A stretch of 64,000 bases of DNA, taken from NCBI RefSeq assembly GCF_029774175.1, contig NZ_CP103834.1, positions 2,163,001 through 2,227,000 of the forward strand, in the 5' to 3' direction. How positions within the stretch are numbered: position 1 is the first letter of the stretch; each line of letters begins with the position of its first letter. Positions 17,591-25,704 of the stretch are shown piece after piece. Position numbers and translations under genes: made by a program. The notes below the pieces were generated by a model. The model saw nothing but the letters and a program-made list of their open reading frames with translations. It had not been told where the DNA came from and made no database searches. The stretch comes from Actinobacillus genomosp. 1 (GTDB lineage: Bacteria > Pseudomonadota > Gammaproteobacteria > Enterobacterales > Pasteurellaceae).

Positions 17591-18775
17591 TTATGCCTCT
17601 TTCGCCGCAGTATAAATTGCGACCATATCCGCTTCATATAAAGTTTTTGCCGCACCGATACTACCTTTTGAGGCGATACTGCATTTGTGCGCCATTTCGG
17701 CAATTTGTTCCGTACTTGGATTGATGCCTAGTTCGGTGAGGTTGGTCGGCATATTAATACTGCGGAAGAAATCTTCCATTGCTGTAATACCTTTTAGAGC
17801 AGTTTGTTCTGCGGTGGTTGCCGGCGTAACGCCCATTACTTGAGTCGCAAAACGTTCAAAGCGAGGTAAAATATCTTGGTAAACATATCTTGCCCAGTGT
17901 CCCCACATCGCAGCTAAACCGGCACCGTGAGTGACATCAAACATACCGCTTAGCTCGTGTTCCAACATATGCGTTGCCCAATCGCCGTTACCACCGCCGC
18001 AACCGGTCAAACCGTTGTGCGATAGGCTTCCGCACCACATAATTTCCGCTCTGGCTTGGTAATTTTTCGGATCTTTTACTAAGATTTGGGCATTTTTCAT
18101 CACGGTTTTTAAAATGCTTTCGGCAATCGTATCGGTAATTTCCATTGTAGCGTTCGGTGTGAAATAACGCTCCATCGTGTGCATTAAAATATCTGCATTA
18201 CCGCTTGCGGTTTGATAGTCCGGTAAAGTTACGGTTAATTCGGGATTTAAAATTGAGAATTTCGGGCGAGACAAATCATTACTATAACCGCGTTTGATAC
18301 CGCCCTCGTCTTTAGTAATCACCGAACCGTTACTCATTTCACTACCTGCCGCCGCAATAGTTAAAACGGTAGCTACCGGTAAACAAGCGGTTGCTTGACG
18401 TTTACCGTCAAAAAGATCCCAAACATCGCCTTCTTCCGCCACACCGTAAGCGATCGCTTTGGCGGAATCAATTACACTACCGCCACCGACGGCAAGAATA
18501 AAATCCACCTGTTCTCGTTTACATAATTCAATGCCTTGATAAACCAAAGACAGTAACGGATTCGGTACTACACCGCCCAATTCTACATAAGCAATACTTG
18601 CGTTATCTAATGATGCTTTAATGCGATCCAATAAACCGGACTTTTTCGCACTTTGGCTACCGTAATGAATCAATACTTTTTTGCAATGTTGCGCTTGAAT
18701 TAATTCACCGACTTGTTGTTCGGTGTCTTTACCGAATACGATTTTGGTCGGGGTAAAGTAATTAAAATTTTGCAT
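17591..18775 (-). CDS. Iron-containing alcohol dehydrogenase (YqhD-like)
   Basis: NAD(P)H-dependent group III alcohol dehydrogenase/aldehyde reductase of 394 residues. The nucleotide-binding motif AVGGGSVIDSAKAIAYG is at about residues 92-108. The metal ligands are visible as D in SGNADILMHTMERY with its His, and as HELSGMFDVTHGAGLAAMWGHW, where the two His complete the site. It is closest in overall look to YqhD/BdhA reductases, which detoxify short-chain aldehydes. A LysR regulator gene is divergent, 116 bases away, and likely controls it. The substrate is unknown. Confidence 0.88.
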   Translation of the reverse strand: MQNFNYFTPTKIVFGKDTEQQVGELIQAQHCKKVLIHYGSQSAKKSGLLDRIKASLDNASIAYVELGGVVPNPLLSLVYQGIELCKREQVDFILAVGGGSVIDSAKAIAYGVAEEGDVWDLFDGKRQATACLPVATVLTIAAAGSEMSNGSVITKDEGGIKRGYSNDLSRPKFSILNPELTVTLPDYQTASGNADILMHTMERYFTPNATMEITDTIAESILKTVMKNAQILVKDPKNYQARAEIMWCGSLSHNGLTGCGGGNGDWATHMLEHELSGMFDVTHGAGLAAMWGHWARYVYQDILPRFERFATQVMGVTPATTAEQTALKGITAMEDFFRSINMPTNLTELGINPSTEQIAEMAHKCSIASKGSIGAAKTLYEADMVAIYTAAKEA

Positions 18776-18891
18776 ATTCGTTTCTCCTTATCGAATCATT
18801 GATTTGGCACATTCTAAAAAGTGATTTATTCCTATACAATGAATAAATTACGAATAAAGAATTCCTGTTTAGGGAATAAATGGGAGGAAAT
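18776..18891. promoter_or_regulatory. Divergent adh / lysR control region
   Basis: A 116-base AT-rich gap between divergent genes. A short dyad, ATTCC-N7-GGAAT at 18861-18877, sits just before the regulator start and fits a T-N11-A LysR box. Further AATAAA-rich half-sites lie upstream. It is a likely site of autoregulation and of adh activation, inferred from layout. Confidence 0.4.
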
Positions 18892-19788
18892 ATGCTCGAT
18901 AAGGTGGAAGCGGTACGTTACTTTTGTATTGCGGCGGAAACATTACATTTTCGTGAAGCGGCAAATCGTTTGGCGATTTCGCCACAGGTGGTTACCCGTA
19001 TGATTGCCGATTTGGAGCAACAATTAGGCGAACCGTTATTTAAACGCAATACCCGTAATATTTCTTTAACCGATTTTGGCAAAGTGTTTTTGGCGGATGC
19101 ACAAGTCTGGTTAAAAGCGACTGAAACGTTATTCCAAACCGACTTTAAAGAATCTATGCGCGGTACGGTACGGATTACTTTACCTCGTTTACCGAATAAT
19201 GATGTGATTTTAGCGGAATTATTGGAAGCGCTTTCGGATCAGCCGCAATTGCATATTGACTGGCGACCGGATACCGCTTTGTATAACAGTGTTACAAAAC
19301 AAATTGATATTGGCGTGCGCATCAGTATGCAAATGGAACCGCATCTGATTACTCGAGAAATTACTACTATCAAGGAACGGATCGTGGTAAGTCCGAAGTT
19401 ATTGGCTAAATTAGGGCAACCGCAAGATCTAAATGATCTGCAGACTCGTTTCCCGTTATGTGTAGAGATAAATCCGCAGACCGGTAAAGCGTGGCATTGG
19501 TTTAATACGCCGAAGCAAAGTTTTATGGTAAAAGACCCGTATTTTATCAGTTCGGAAAGTTACAGTAATTTAGCGGTGGTATTGCAAGGATTGGCGGTCG
19601 GAATGTTACCGGAATATCATTATGCGCCGCATATAAAAGCGGGAAGATTAGTGATGCTGTTCCCCGAATTAAAGATTCCGGATTGGAAAATGTTTATTTA
19701 TCGTCCGCAACAAGAAAACACGCCGATGCGAGTGTTATATGTATTTAATTTATTGAGTGAGATTTTGCAGAAATATTATGCAAAATAA
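18892..19788 (+). CDS. LysR-family transcriptional regulator
   Basis: A 298-residue regulator. The N-terminal winged helix (about residues 1-60) has YFCIAAETLHFREAANRLAISPQVVTRMIADLEQQLGEPLFKRNTR, here summarised by its AANRLAISP turn. The co-inducer-binding domain follows. I chose ATG 18892 because a GGAGG site (18884-18888) sits 3 bases before it and overlaps the alternative ATG at 18880. It is divergent from the aldehyde/alcohol reductase; in other bacteria such LysR-YqhD pairs respond to reactive aldehydes, and that is the best guess here. Confidence 0.88.
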   Translation: MLDKVEAVRYFCIAAETLHFREAANRLAISPQVVTRMIADLEQQLGEPLFKRNTRNISLTDFGKVFLADAQVWLKATETLFQTDFKESMRGTVRITLPRLPNNDVILAELLEALSDQPQLHIDWRPDTALYNSVTKQIDIGVRISMQMEPHLITREITTIKERIVVSPKLLAKLGQPQDLNDLQTRFPLCVEINPQTGKAWHWFNTPKQSFMVKDPYFISSESYSNLAVVLQGLAVGMLPEYHYAPHIKAGRLVMLFPELKIPDWKMFIYRPQQENTPMRVLYVFNLLSEILQKYYAK

Positions 19789-19873
19789 TGACATTGTTAG
19801 TAGATTAGGCGGATACATGACCCGCCCTAGATTTACTGTTTTTTAAAGAAATTTAACCGCTTGTCGCCGTAAA

Positions 19874-20722
19874 TTAGTATTTTAAGGTTTCGCCTTCCGT
19901 CGGTACGGCAACTTGTTTTAAGCCTTTTGCTTTCACAAATTCACGCATATCTTTGGTGCTGACTGTTGCGTGGTTTACCGCATCCATATGCACAGTAACG
20001 ATGTCTGCTTTCGGTGCGACTTGACGCATTTTCGCTACATCTTCTTTACCCATAATGATCGCACCTTTTGGCTCGATCATCTCTGCACGACCGGTATTCA
20101 TTACGATCACTTCCGGTTTGAAATCGGTAATCGCATTATCCACCGATTGATTCCAGATAGTATCGCCCACAATATAAGTGGTTTTCTCGCCTTTCGCTTC
20201 CATTACAAAGCCCATTGCATCGCCTAACATTTCCGCTAACATTGGATTGGCATACATAGCATCCGTGCCATGCTGACCGCCTTTAATACGCGTTAATTTT
20301 ACGCCGTTAAATTCCGTGTGGTTGCCCACTACACGTACATCTTTAAAGCCTTGACCACGAATGATTTTTGCATCGTCCGCATTTTGCACGAAAATCGGTA
20401 AATCTTTTGGTAATTTCTCTTGAGCCGCTTTATCCCAGTGGTCATCATGAGTGTGAGTAACGATTACCGCTTGCACGCCTTTGATCACATCTTCCGCTGA
20501 TTGTTTCATATCAACTAATGGGTTACGTTTTTCAAAGTTTACTGTACCGGCAAAACCCTCATAAGCACCTTTAGTCGCTAAATACGGATCAACTAAGAAT
20601 GTTGTGCCTGCGTAGTTGATTTTTGCCGTTGCATTACGAACGTGCTGATATTCCATTGCTGACGCTGAATTTGCGACGAATAAACCTAATGTTAATGACG
20701 ATAAAGTTGCTTTAAGTTTCAT
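19874..20722 (-). CDS. Exported metallo-beta-lactamase-fold hydrolase
   Basis: A 282-residue MBL-fold protein with a signal peptide (residues 1-22, ends ASA). The metal-binding HxHxDH motif is VTHTHDDHWD. Further ligands are likely in NHTEF, YIVGDTIW and the late TVHMDAVNHATV. The resemblance is to UlaG/UPF0173-like enzymes, not to true beta-lactamases. Periplasmic location is predicted, but the substrate is unknown. It stands alone, convergent with the lysR gene. An AAGGAT site precedes the start. Confidence 0.8.
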   Translation of the reverse strand: MKLKATLSSLTLGLFVANSASAMEYQHVRNATAKINYAGTTFLVDPYLATKGAYEGFAGTVNFEKRNPLVDMKQSAEDVIKGVQAVIVTHTHDDHWDKAAQEKLPKDLPIFVQNADDAKIIRGQGFKDVRVVGNHTEFNGVKLTRIKGGQHGTDAMYANPMLAEMLGDAMGFVMEAKGEKTTYIVGDTIWNQSVDNAITDFKPEVIVMNTGRAEMIEPKGAIIMGKEDVAKMRQVAPKADIVTVHMDAVNHATVSTKDMREFVKAKGLKQVAVPTEGETLKY

Positions 20723-20902
20723 ATTGTATCCTTTGTAAAATTATTCCGAAAAACGACCGCTTGTTGCGGTGTGTGAATATTATGCAAAAAAGTAATTTAA
20801 TTAAGAATTGGCTTTTAGGACAATATAAGCAAGAATCGGGTCAATTTAATCTTAAAGTAGGTCAAATGGCATTGCATGACATCTTTCTTCTTACAGGGAA
20901 CT

Positions 20903-21520
20903 TCAACTACTCAACGAATTTAACGCAATATATTTACGCAGACTTTCGTCTTTGGTGTAACTAAGTTCTTGGATTGCCAACGTCTCAAGTTCCACATAAT
21001 GCTTTTTAAGCACATTTCCTGCCGTGCGCAGTACTTCGCCACGAGTGACACGTTGCGCCATTCCTGTAAATACTCGATCAGTTAGAAAATCAAAATCAGC
21101 ATAGTGAGATAAGGCTCGGTTCTGCACCAACCAATTAAACAGCGAAGCGAAACCTGGTGGGAAAATCGGCCGATATCGGCTAATGCTTGCGAAGATCATT
21201 GTTTCAATCGCTTCCAGTTCTTGTCCAAACAAACGGTTAAAATTTTTTGCGATAAAATGGTCAATCACAATATCCGACACAATTCCTTTAAATCGTCCTA
21301 AATCCTCAGTAAGTAGAGGATTGAGAAAATTTTCTCGCCGATCTGTCGTGCTGTCGATCAAACGGTGTAGCCTTATCCCATCTCGAATATGGCTTGCTAT
21401 CGCTAAATTTTCGACTCTCCCCTTATAAAAATCACCGGCAAAATTACCGAATAAGGTACGGCTATTCGGCATTATTTCGTCTAACTGGAAGGAAATCATA
21501 CTATGGGCAAGAAAATTCAT
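20903..21520 (-). CDS. acpH: Acyl carrier protein phosphodiesterase
   Basis: Removes the 4'-phosphopantetheine group from acyl carrier protein. It is 205 residues, slightly longer than E. coli AcpH (193). The family signature MNFLAHSMISF at the N-terminus, GNFAGDFYKGR, GIRLHRLIDSTTD and SDIVIDHFIAKNF (metal-binding His and Asp residues of the HD-like fold) are all present. Single gene, with no operon partner visible. Confidence 0.9.
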   Translation of the reverse strand: MNFLAHSMISFQLDEIMPNSRTLFGNFAGDFYKGRVENLAIASHIRDGIRLHRLIDSTTDRRENFLNPLLTEDLGRFKGIVSDIVIDHFIAKNFNRLFGQELEAIETMIFASISRYRPIFPPGFASLFNWLVQNRALSHYADFDFLTDRVFTGMAQRVTRGEVLRTAGNVLKKHYVELETLAIQELSYTKDESLRKYIALNSLSS

Positions 21521-21689
21521 AGTCGCTCGCTATAACTATTTATCATCAACACATCATAGCTTAAGTTGGTTGGATAAGGAAATTAAGTGGGGAATGGAGG
21601 GCTACGCACTTAAAGTGTAAAATCTTCTCTGAATTTGACTTTTAACATAAGAATAGAAAGAATTAGGTCAAAATTACAAGGAGAAACCG

Positions 21690-22634
21690 ATGCCGTTAAA
21701 AATCGCGCTTGTGCTACAGCCTAACCTCAATCTTTTTCAGTTTTCAGTGCCGTATGTGGTATTTACTACGGCATTACCGACTGACGATTTATTTTCGATT
21801 ACGTTGGTGGCAGAAGAAGCGAGCGTACAAAGTCATTTACTAAATGTGCAGGCGGAGCGAGGTTTGGATTATTTAGCGGAAGCGGATATTGTGATGATCG
21901 CCGGTTGGGCGGATTTAAACGAACCGCCAAGCGAGGTATTACAAACAGCATTACGCTCAGCTTATCAACGTGGGGCATATTTAGTCGGGTTGTGCTACGG
22001 CACTTATGCGTTGGCTTATGCAGGCTTACTGGACGGCAAGCGAGCCACTACTCATTGGCACGGCGAAGCGGATTTTCATCAACGTTTTCCGCAAGTAAAG
22101 CTCGATGCCAATGCGCTTTATGTAGAAGACGACAGACTGATTACTTCTGCCGGAACAAGTGCCGGACTTGATTGCTGTCTTTATCTTATCCGTAAATTCT
22201 ATGGAGTAAAAATTGCGAATTATGTGGCACGTATTATGGTTGCACCACCACATCGAGAAGGCGGTCAGGCTCAATTTATCGAACCGCAAAAATTGGATAC
22301 TTCACAAAATGATAAATTGCACGAAATATTGCAATATGTCCGACAAAATCTGCAAAAGCCGCATCATATTGATGATCTTGCAGAGATGGCACATATAAGT
22401 CGAAGAACATTCACTCGCCATTTTCAGAAAATGATAGGTAGCAGTTTTACTCAATGGTTGATTGTCGAACGTTTACAGAAAAGCCTTGAATTACTCGAAA
22501 GCAGCGAACTTTCGATTGAAGCAATTAGCGATAAAGTCGGCTTTCAAAACGTGGTGAGCTTCCGTCAACATTTTAAACAACGTTTTCAAGTCAGTCCGAA
22601 CGAGTGGCGGAAAACCTTTGGCGGGGACGAATAG
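21690..22634 (+). CDS. GlxA-type AraC-family regulator with DJ-1/PfpI domain
   Basis: A 314-residue regulator. Residues 1-185 are a DJ-1/PfpI-like (GATase1-like) sensor domain with the nucleophile-elbow Cys in YLVGLCYGTYALAYAGLL. Residues about 205-314 are the AraC double helix-turn-helix (IDDLAEMAHISRRTFTRHFQ and IEAISDKVGFQNVVSFRQHFK). This matches the FtrA/GlxA family. It has an AAGGAG ribosome-binding site and no evident target gene next to it. The ligand and targets are unknown. Confidence 0.88.
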   Translation: MPLKIALVLQPNLNLFQFSVPYVVFTTALPTDDLFSITLVAEEASVQSHLLNVQAERGLDYLAEADIVMIAGWADLNEPPSEVLQTALRSAYQRGAYLVGLCYGTYALAYAGLLDGKRATTHWHGEADFHQRFPQVKLDANALYVEDDRLITSAGTSAGLDCCLYLIRKFYGVKIANYVARIMVAPPHREGGQAQFIEPQKLDTSQNDKLHEILQYVRQNLQKPHHIDDLAEMAHISRRTFTRHFQKMIGSSFTQWLIVERLQKSLELLESSELSIEAISDKVGFQNVVSFRQHFKQRFQVSPNEWRKTFGGDE

Positions 22635-22784
22635 TACAAGCGGTTAAATTTAATGGATTTTTTGCAAAAAGTTTTGCCAATCCGACCGATTGCCTTTTTT
22701 CTAGTAGCAAAAAACGGCTATTTATGTTAAAAATTGAGGCAAATTTTCTCTCATAATTTCCATTCACATTAAAGGAACACAACA

Positions 22785-23609
22785 ATGTCTTTACAAGCAA
22801 TTATCGAAGCGGCATTTGAGCGTCGTGCTGAAATCACACCAAAAACAGTTGATGCGGAAACTCGTGCTGCAATTGAAGAAGTTATCGAAGGTTTAGATAG
22901 CGGTAAATATCGTGTAGCGGAAAAAATTGACGGTGAGTGGGTAACTCATCAGTGGTTAAAAAAAGCGGTTTTACTTTCATTCCGTATCAATGACAACCAA
23001 ATTATTGACGGTGCGGAAACCAAATATTACGACAAAGTAGGTTTAAAATTTGCAGATTACACTGAAGAACGTTTTGCACAAGAAGGTTTCCGTGTGGTGC
23101 CGTCTGCAACCGTACGTAAAGGTGCATACATTTCTAAAAACTGCGTATTAATGCCGTCTTATGTAAACATCGGTGCATACGTGGGCGAAGGTACAATGGT
23201 TGATACTTGGGCAACCGTAGGTTCATGCGCACAAATCGGTAAAAACGTTCACTTATCAGGTGGCGTAGGTATCGGCGGTGTATTAGAGCCGTTACAAGCA
23301 AACCCAACTATTATCGGTGATAACTGCTTTATCGGCGCACGTTCGGAAGTGGTTGAAGGCGTAATCGTAGAAGACGGTTGTGTTATTTCAATGGGCGTAT
23401 TTATCGGTCAATCAACCCGTATTTATGACCGTGAAACCGGCGAAATCCACTACGGTCGCGTACCGGCAGGCTCTGTGGTTGTTTCAGGTAGCCTTCCGTC
23501 AAAAGACGGTAAATACAGCCTATATTGCGCAGTTATCGTGAAAAAAGTTGATGCGAAAACATTAGGTAAAGTGGGTATCAACGAATTACTTCGTACCATC
23601 GAAGAGTAA
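22785..23609 (+). CDS. dapD: Tetrahydrodipicolinate N-succinyltransferase
   Basis: Succinylates tetrahydrodipicolinate in the lysine/diaminopimelate pathway. It is 274 residues, exactly the family length. The left-handed beta-helix hexapeptide repeats are clear from about residue 105 to 220 (GAYISKNCVLMPSYVNIGAYVGEGTMVD and on). The ending GKVGINELLRTIEE is typical. It appears monocistronic, with an AAAGGA ribosome-binding site. dapE of the same pathway is at 31.8-32.9 kb. Confidence 0.96.
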   Translation: MSLQAIIEAAFERRAEITPKTVDAETRAAIEEVIEGLDSGKYRVAEKIDGEWVTHQWLKKAVLLSFRINDNQIIDGAETKYYDKVGLKFADYTEERFAQEGFRVVPSATVRKGAYISKNCVLMPSYVNIGAYVGEGTMVDTWATVGSCAQIGKNVHLSGGVGIGGVLEPLQANPTIIGDNCFIGARSEVVEGVIVEDGCVISMGVFIGQSTRIYDRETGEIHYGRVPAGSVVVSGSLPSKDGKYSLYCAVIVKKVDAKTLGKVGINELLRTIEE

Positions 23610-23613
23610 TTAA

Positions 23614-23652
23614 ATCCTCCCGCCCCCTCTTTGCAAAAGAGGGGGATTTTTT
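23614..23652 (+). terminator. CCCCTCTTTG-type hairpin after dapD
   Basis: CCCCCTCTTTGC and AAAAGAGGGGG form a strong hairpin directly after dapD, followed by ATTTTTTT. It is a good Rho-independent terminator and also a member of the small hairpin repeat family seen at 17403 and 46160. Confidence 0.75.
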
Positions 23653-23673
23653 TACCGCTTGTAAGGAATCGAT

Positions 23674-24138
23674 ATGAAAAAAATTCTTCTCTTAAACGGT
23701 CCTAATTTGAATATGTTAGGCAAACGAGAACCGCATATTTACGGCTCGCAGACTCTTGCAGATATTGAACAACATTTACAACAATCGGCACAGGCGCAAG
23801 GCTACGAATTAGATTACTTCCAAGCAAACGGTGAAGAGCCGCTGATTAATCGTATTCATCAAGCCTTTCAAAATACCGATTTCATTATTATTAATCCGGG
23901 TGCATTTACCCACACTAGTGTTGCGATTCGTGATGCGTTGTTAGCGATATCTATTCCATTTATCGAAGTCCATCTTTCAAATGTGCACGCCCGTGAACCT
24001 TTCCGCCATCATTCTTATCTAAGCGATATAGCAAAAGGCGTGATTTGCGGTTTAGGTGCAAAAGGTTACGATTATGCGCTCGACTTCGCAATTTCAGAAT
24101 TACAAAAAATACAATTAGGAGAAATGATGAATGGCTAA
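23674..24138 (+). CDS. aroQ: 3-dehydroquinate dehydratase, type II
   Basis: Third step of the shikimate pathway. It is 154 residues, at the usual length. Signatures include LLNGPNLNMLGKREPHIYG with the catalytic Tyr, INPGAFTHTSVAIRDAL, and EVHLSNVHAREPFRHHSYLS. The AAGGAAT ribosome-binding site precedes ATG 23674. In relatives aroQ leads directly into accB-accC, but here a glycosyltransferase gene overlaps its last 8 bases. Confidence 0.95.
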   Translation: MKKILLLNGPNLNMLGKREPHIYGSQTLADIEQHLQQSAQAQGYELDYFQANGEEPLINRIHQAFQNTDFIIINPGAFTHTSVAIRDALLAISIPFIEVHLSNVHAREPFRHHSYLSDIAKGVICGLGAKGYDYALDFAISELQKIQLGEMMNG

Positions 24139-24919
24139 TCCGGTTAAATATGAATCGTTGATTGTGGTCTGTAACGGTTTAGAACGTCTATTCGGAAATA
24201 TTGTTAAAGTATTAAGTTATCCGTTCCACGCGCTTTTCCCAAAACTTCGTTTTACTATTCCGGAATATAGTCCGGCAAAAATTCATTCGAAGCAACATAC
24301 TCGAATTACCAAAACGATTTGGCAAACCAATTATTCAAACAAAGTCACATTGCCGGTCTATGCGAATTATCTGTTTAACCGTTTAATGTCGTTGAGTTAC
24401 GATTATCGTTATGTTAGTACCGAAGATAGAGAAACCTATATTAAAGCGAATGCTGATGAGCGAACTTTTAATGCCTACAGCAAGCTCACCGACGGTGCGG
24501 CGCAAGCAGATTTCTGGCGTGTATTTACTTTATTGCAAGAGGGCGGAGTATATATTGATATTGACGGACATTTAGTTTTCCCTCTCTCCCAAATTATTCA
24601 AGAAAACGATCAGGAAGTCCTAATTAAACGTCGTGATAAATATACCAATTTCTTTTTAGCTTGTGAGAAAGGTCATCCGATCTTAAAAGATACGTTGGAA
24701 ATTATTATCAGCAATATTGAAAATCGCCGTATCGAAGGCGGGGTATTTGTGATGACTGGGCCGGAAACGCTGAATGTTGCGATCGGTACGAAAAGTGTGA
24801 ACACTCGCCGTGATAAAACGACTTGTGCGCAAGGGACTTTTACTAATGAATATTTCCAATATATTGATAAACCTCGTAGCAAATGGAACTATAAAAAGAA
24901 TGACGAGCTATTAAAATAG
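24131..24919 (+). CDS. DXD-type sugar glycosyltransferase (Gly_transf_sug family)
   Basis: A 262-residue glycosyltransferase. The family hallmark AQADFWRVFTLLQEGGVYIDID (given here as its DFWR...YIDID core, about residues 119-142) contains the DXD-type metal/nucleotide-sugar site. The resemblance is to OCH1-like and capsular or LPS mannosyl-/galactosyl-transferases. The ATG overlaps the aroQ stop region (ATGGCTAA), so it is translationally coupled. The acceptor is unknown; surface glycan decoration is inferred from the family. Confidence 0.82.
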   Translation: MANPVKYESLIVVCNGLERLFGNIVKVLSYPFHALFPKLRFTIPEYSPAKIHSKQHTRITKTIWQTNYSNKVTLPVYANYLFNRLMSLSYDYRYVSTEDRETYIKANADERTFNAYSKLTDGAAQADFWRVFTLLQEGGVYIDIDGHLVFPLSQIIQENDQEVLIKRRDKYTNFFLACEKGHPILKDTLEIIISNIENRRIEGGVFVMTGPETLNVAIGTKSVNTRRDKTTCAQGTFTNEYFQYIDKPRSKWNYKKNDELLK

Positions 24920-24958
24920 TTTCCTTTTAACTGCTACGATGAGTAGCAAAATCCCGAT

Positions 24959-25003
24959 AAATTCGCCAATTTTGCAAGATTTTATTCGCAAAATTGGCGA
25001 AAT
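24959..25003 (+). repeat. Long inverted repeat upstream of accB
   Basis: AATTCGCCAATTTTGC at 24960-24975 and GCAAAATTGGCGAA at 24988-25001 form a 14-bp stem with a 12-base loop, with no T-run after it. It follows the glycosyltransferase gene and could aid termination or be a protein-binding dyad. Confidence 0.55.
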
Positions 25004-25028
25004 TGGAGTAATCTAGACAAGATTTTTT

Positions 25029-25063
25029 ACTCTGCACATTGTTGTGCGGAGTTTCTCTTTTTT
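25029..25063 (+). terminator. Intrinsic terminator in the accB leader
   Basis: ACTCTGCAC at 25029-25037 pairs with GTGCGGAGT at 25044-25052 (one G-U pair), followed by TTCTCTTTTTT. It lies 28 bases before the accB ATG. It may end the aroQ-glycosyltransferase message, or serve as an attenuator if a promoter lies in the -10-like TAATCT at 25009-25014. Confidence 0.6.
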
Positions 25064-25090
25064 AATTGACTATAAAAACGGAATCTCACT

Positions 25091-25549
25091 ATGGATATTC
25101 GCAAAATCAAAAAACTTATCGAATTAGTTGAAGAATCAGGCATCACTGAATTAGAAGTGTCTGAAGAAGAAGGTACGGTACGTATTAGCCGTGCTCAACC
25201 GGCTGCATCAGCGGCAGTCCAATACGTAGCAGCACCTCAAGCAGCCGCAGTTGCACCTGCAGCACCTGTTGCACAAGCAGCACCGGCAGCACCGGCTGCA
25301 TCAGCAGAAGTAAGCGGTCACGCGGTGCTTTCACCGATGGTAGGGACCTTCTATCGTAGCCCAAGCCCGGATGCAAAAGCATTTATCGAAGTGGGTCAAA
25401 CCGTAAACGTTGGTGATGCGTTATGTATCGTAGAAGCAATGAAAATGATGAACCGTATTGAGTCAGACAAAGCCGGTGTGGTTAAAGCGATTTTAGTAAA
25501 CGACGGCGAAGCGGTTGAATTCGACCAAAAACTTATCATCATCGAATAA
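25091..25549 (+). CDS. accB: Biotin carboxyl carrier protein of acetyl-CoA carboxylase
   Basis: Carries biotin between the carboxylase and transferase parts of acetyl-CoA carboxylase, the first step of fatty acid synthesis. It is 152 residues. The N-terminal dimerisation segment is followed by an Ala/Pro-rich linker (about residues 38-72). The biotinyl domain has the biotinylated lysine in EAMKMMN (near residue 118) and the protruding-thumb region SPMVGTFYRSPSPDA. The BirA that modifies it is at 6.6 kb. Confidence 0.95.
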   Translation: MDIRKIKKLIELVEESGITELEVSEEEGTVRISRAQPAASAAVQYVAAPQAAAVAPAAPVAQAAPAAPAASAEVSGHAVLSPMVGTFYRSPSPDAKAFIEVGQTVNVGDALCIVEAMKMMNRIESDKAGVVKAILVNDGEAVEFDQKLIIIE

Positions 25550-25704
25550 TTTATTCAGCACGGAAATGACGGAATACACGGAATATTGTCAGTTGAACAA
25601 GCGGTCTGTTTTCTCTCGAATTTTGTAAAAAAATCGGCAAAATTAACCGCTTGCAACGGCTTCCGAGTGTTCCGTTCTTTCCTTGACAAAAGGGGAAAAC
25701 TCCA
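25550..25704 (+). repeat. accB-accC spacer with inverted uptake signals
   Basis: The 155-base spacer holds an inverted pair of uptake-signal cores: AACAAGCGGT at 25596-25605 and ACCGCTTG at 25646-25653. The pair could form a hairpin inside the accBC message. There is no T-run, so it need not terminate transcription. An AGGGG ribosome-binding site precedes accC. Confidence 0.55.

Noticed and set aside
20761..20964. A 67-residue plus-strand ORF upstream of and overlapping acpH
   Set aside because: No ribosome-binding site of note, composition unlike a protein, and its 3' end lies inside acpH on the opposite strand.
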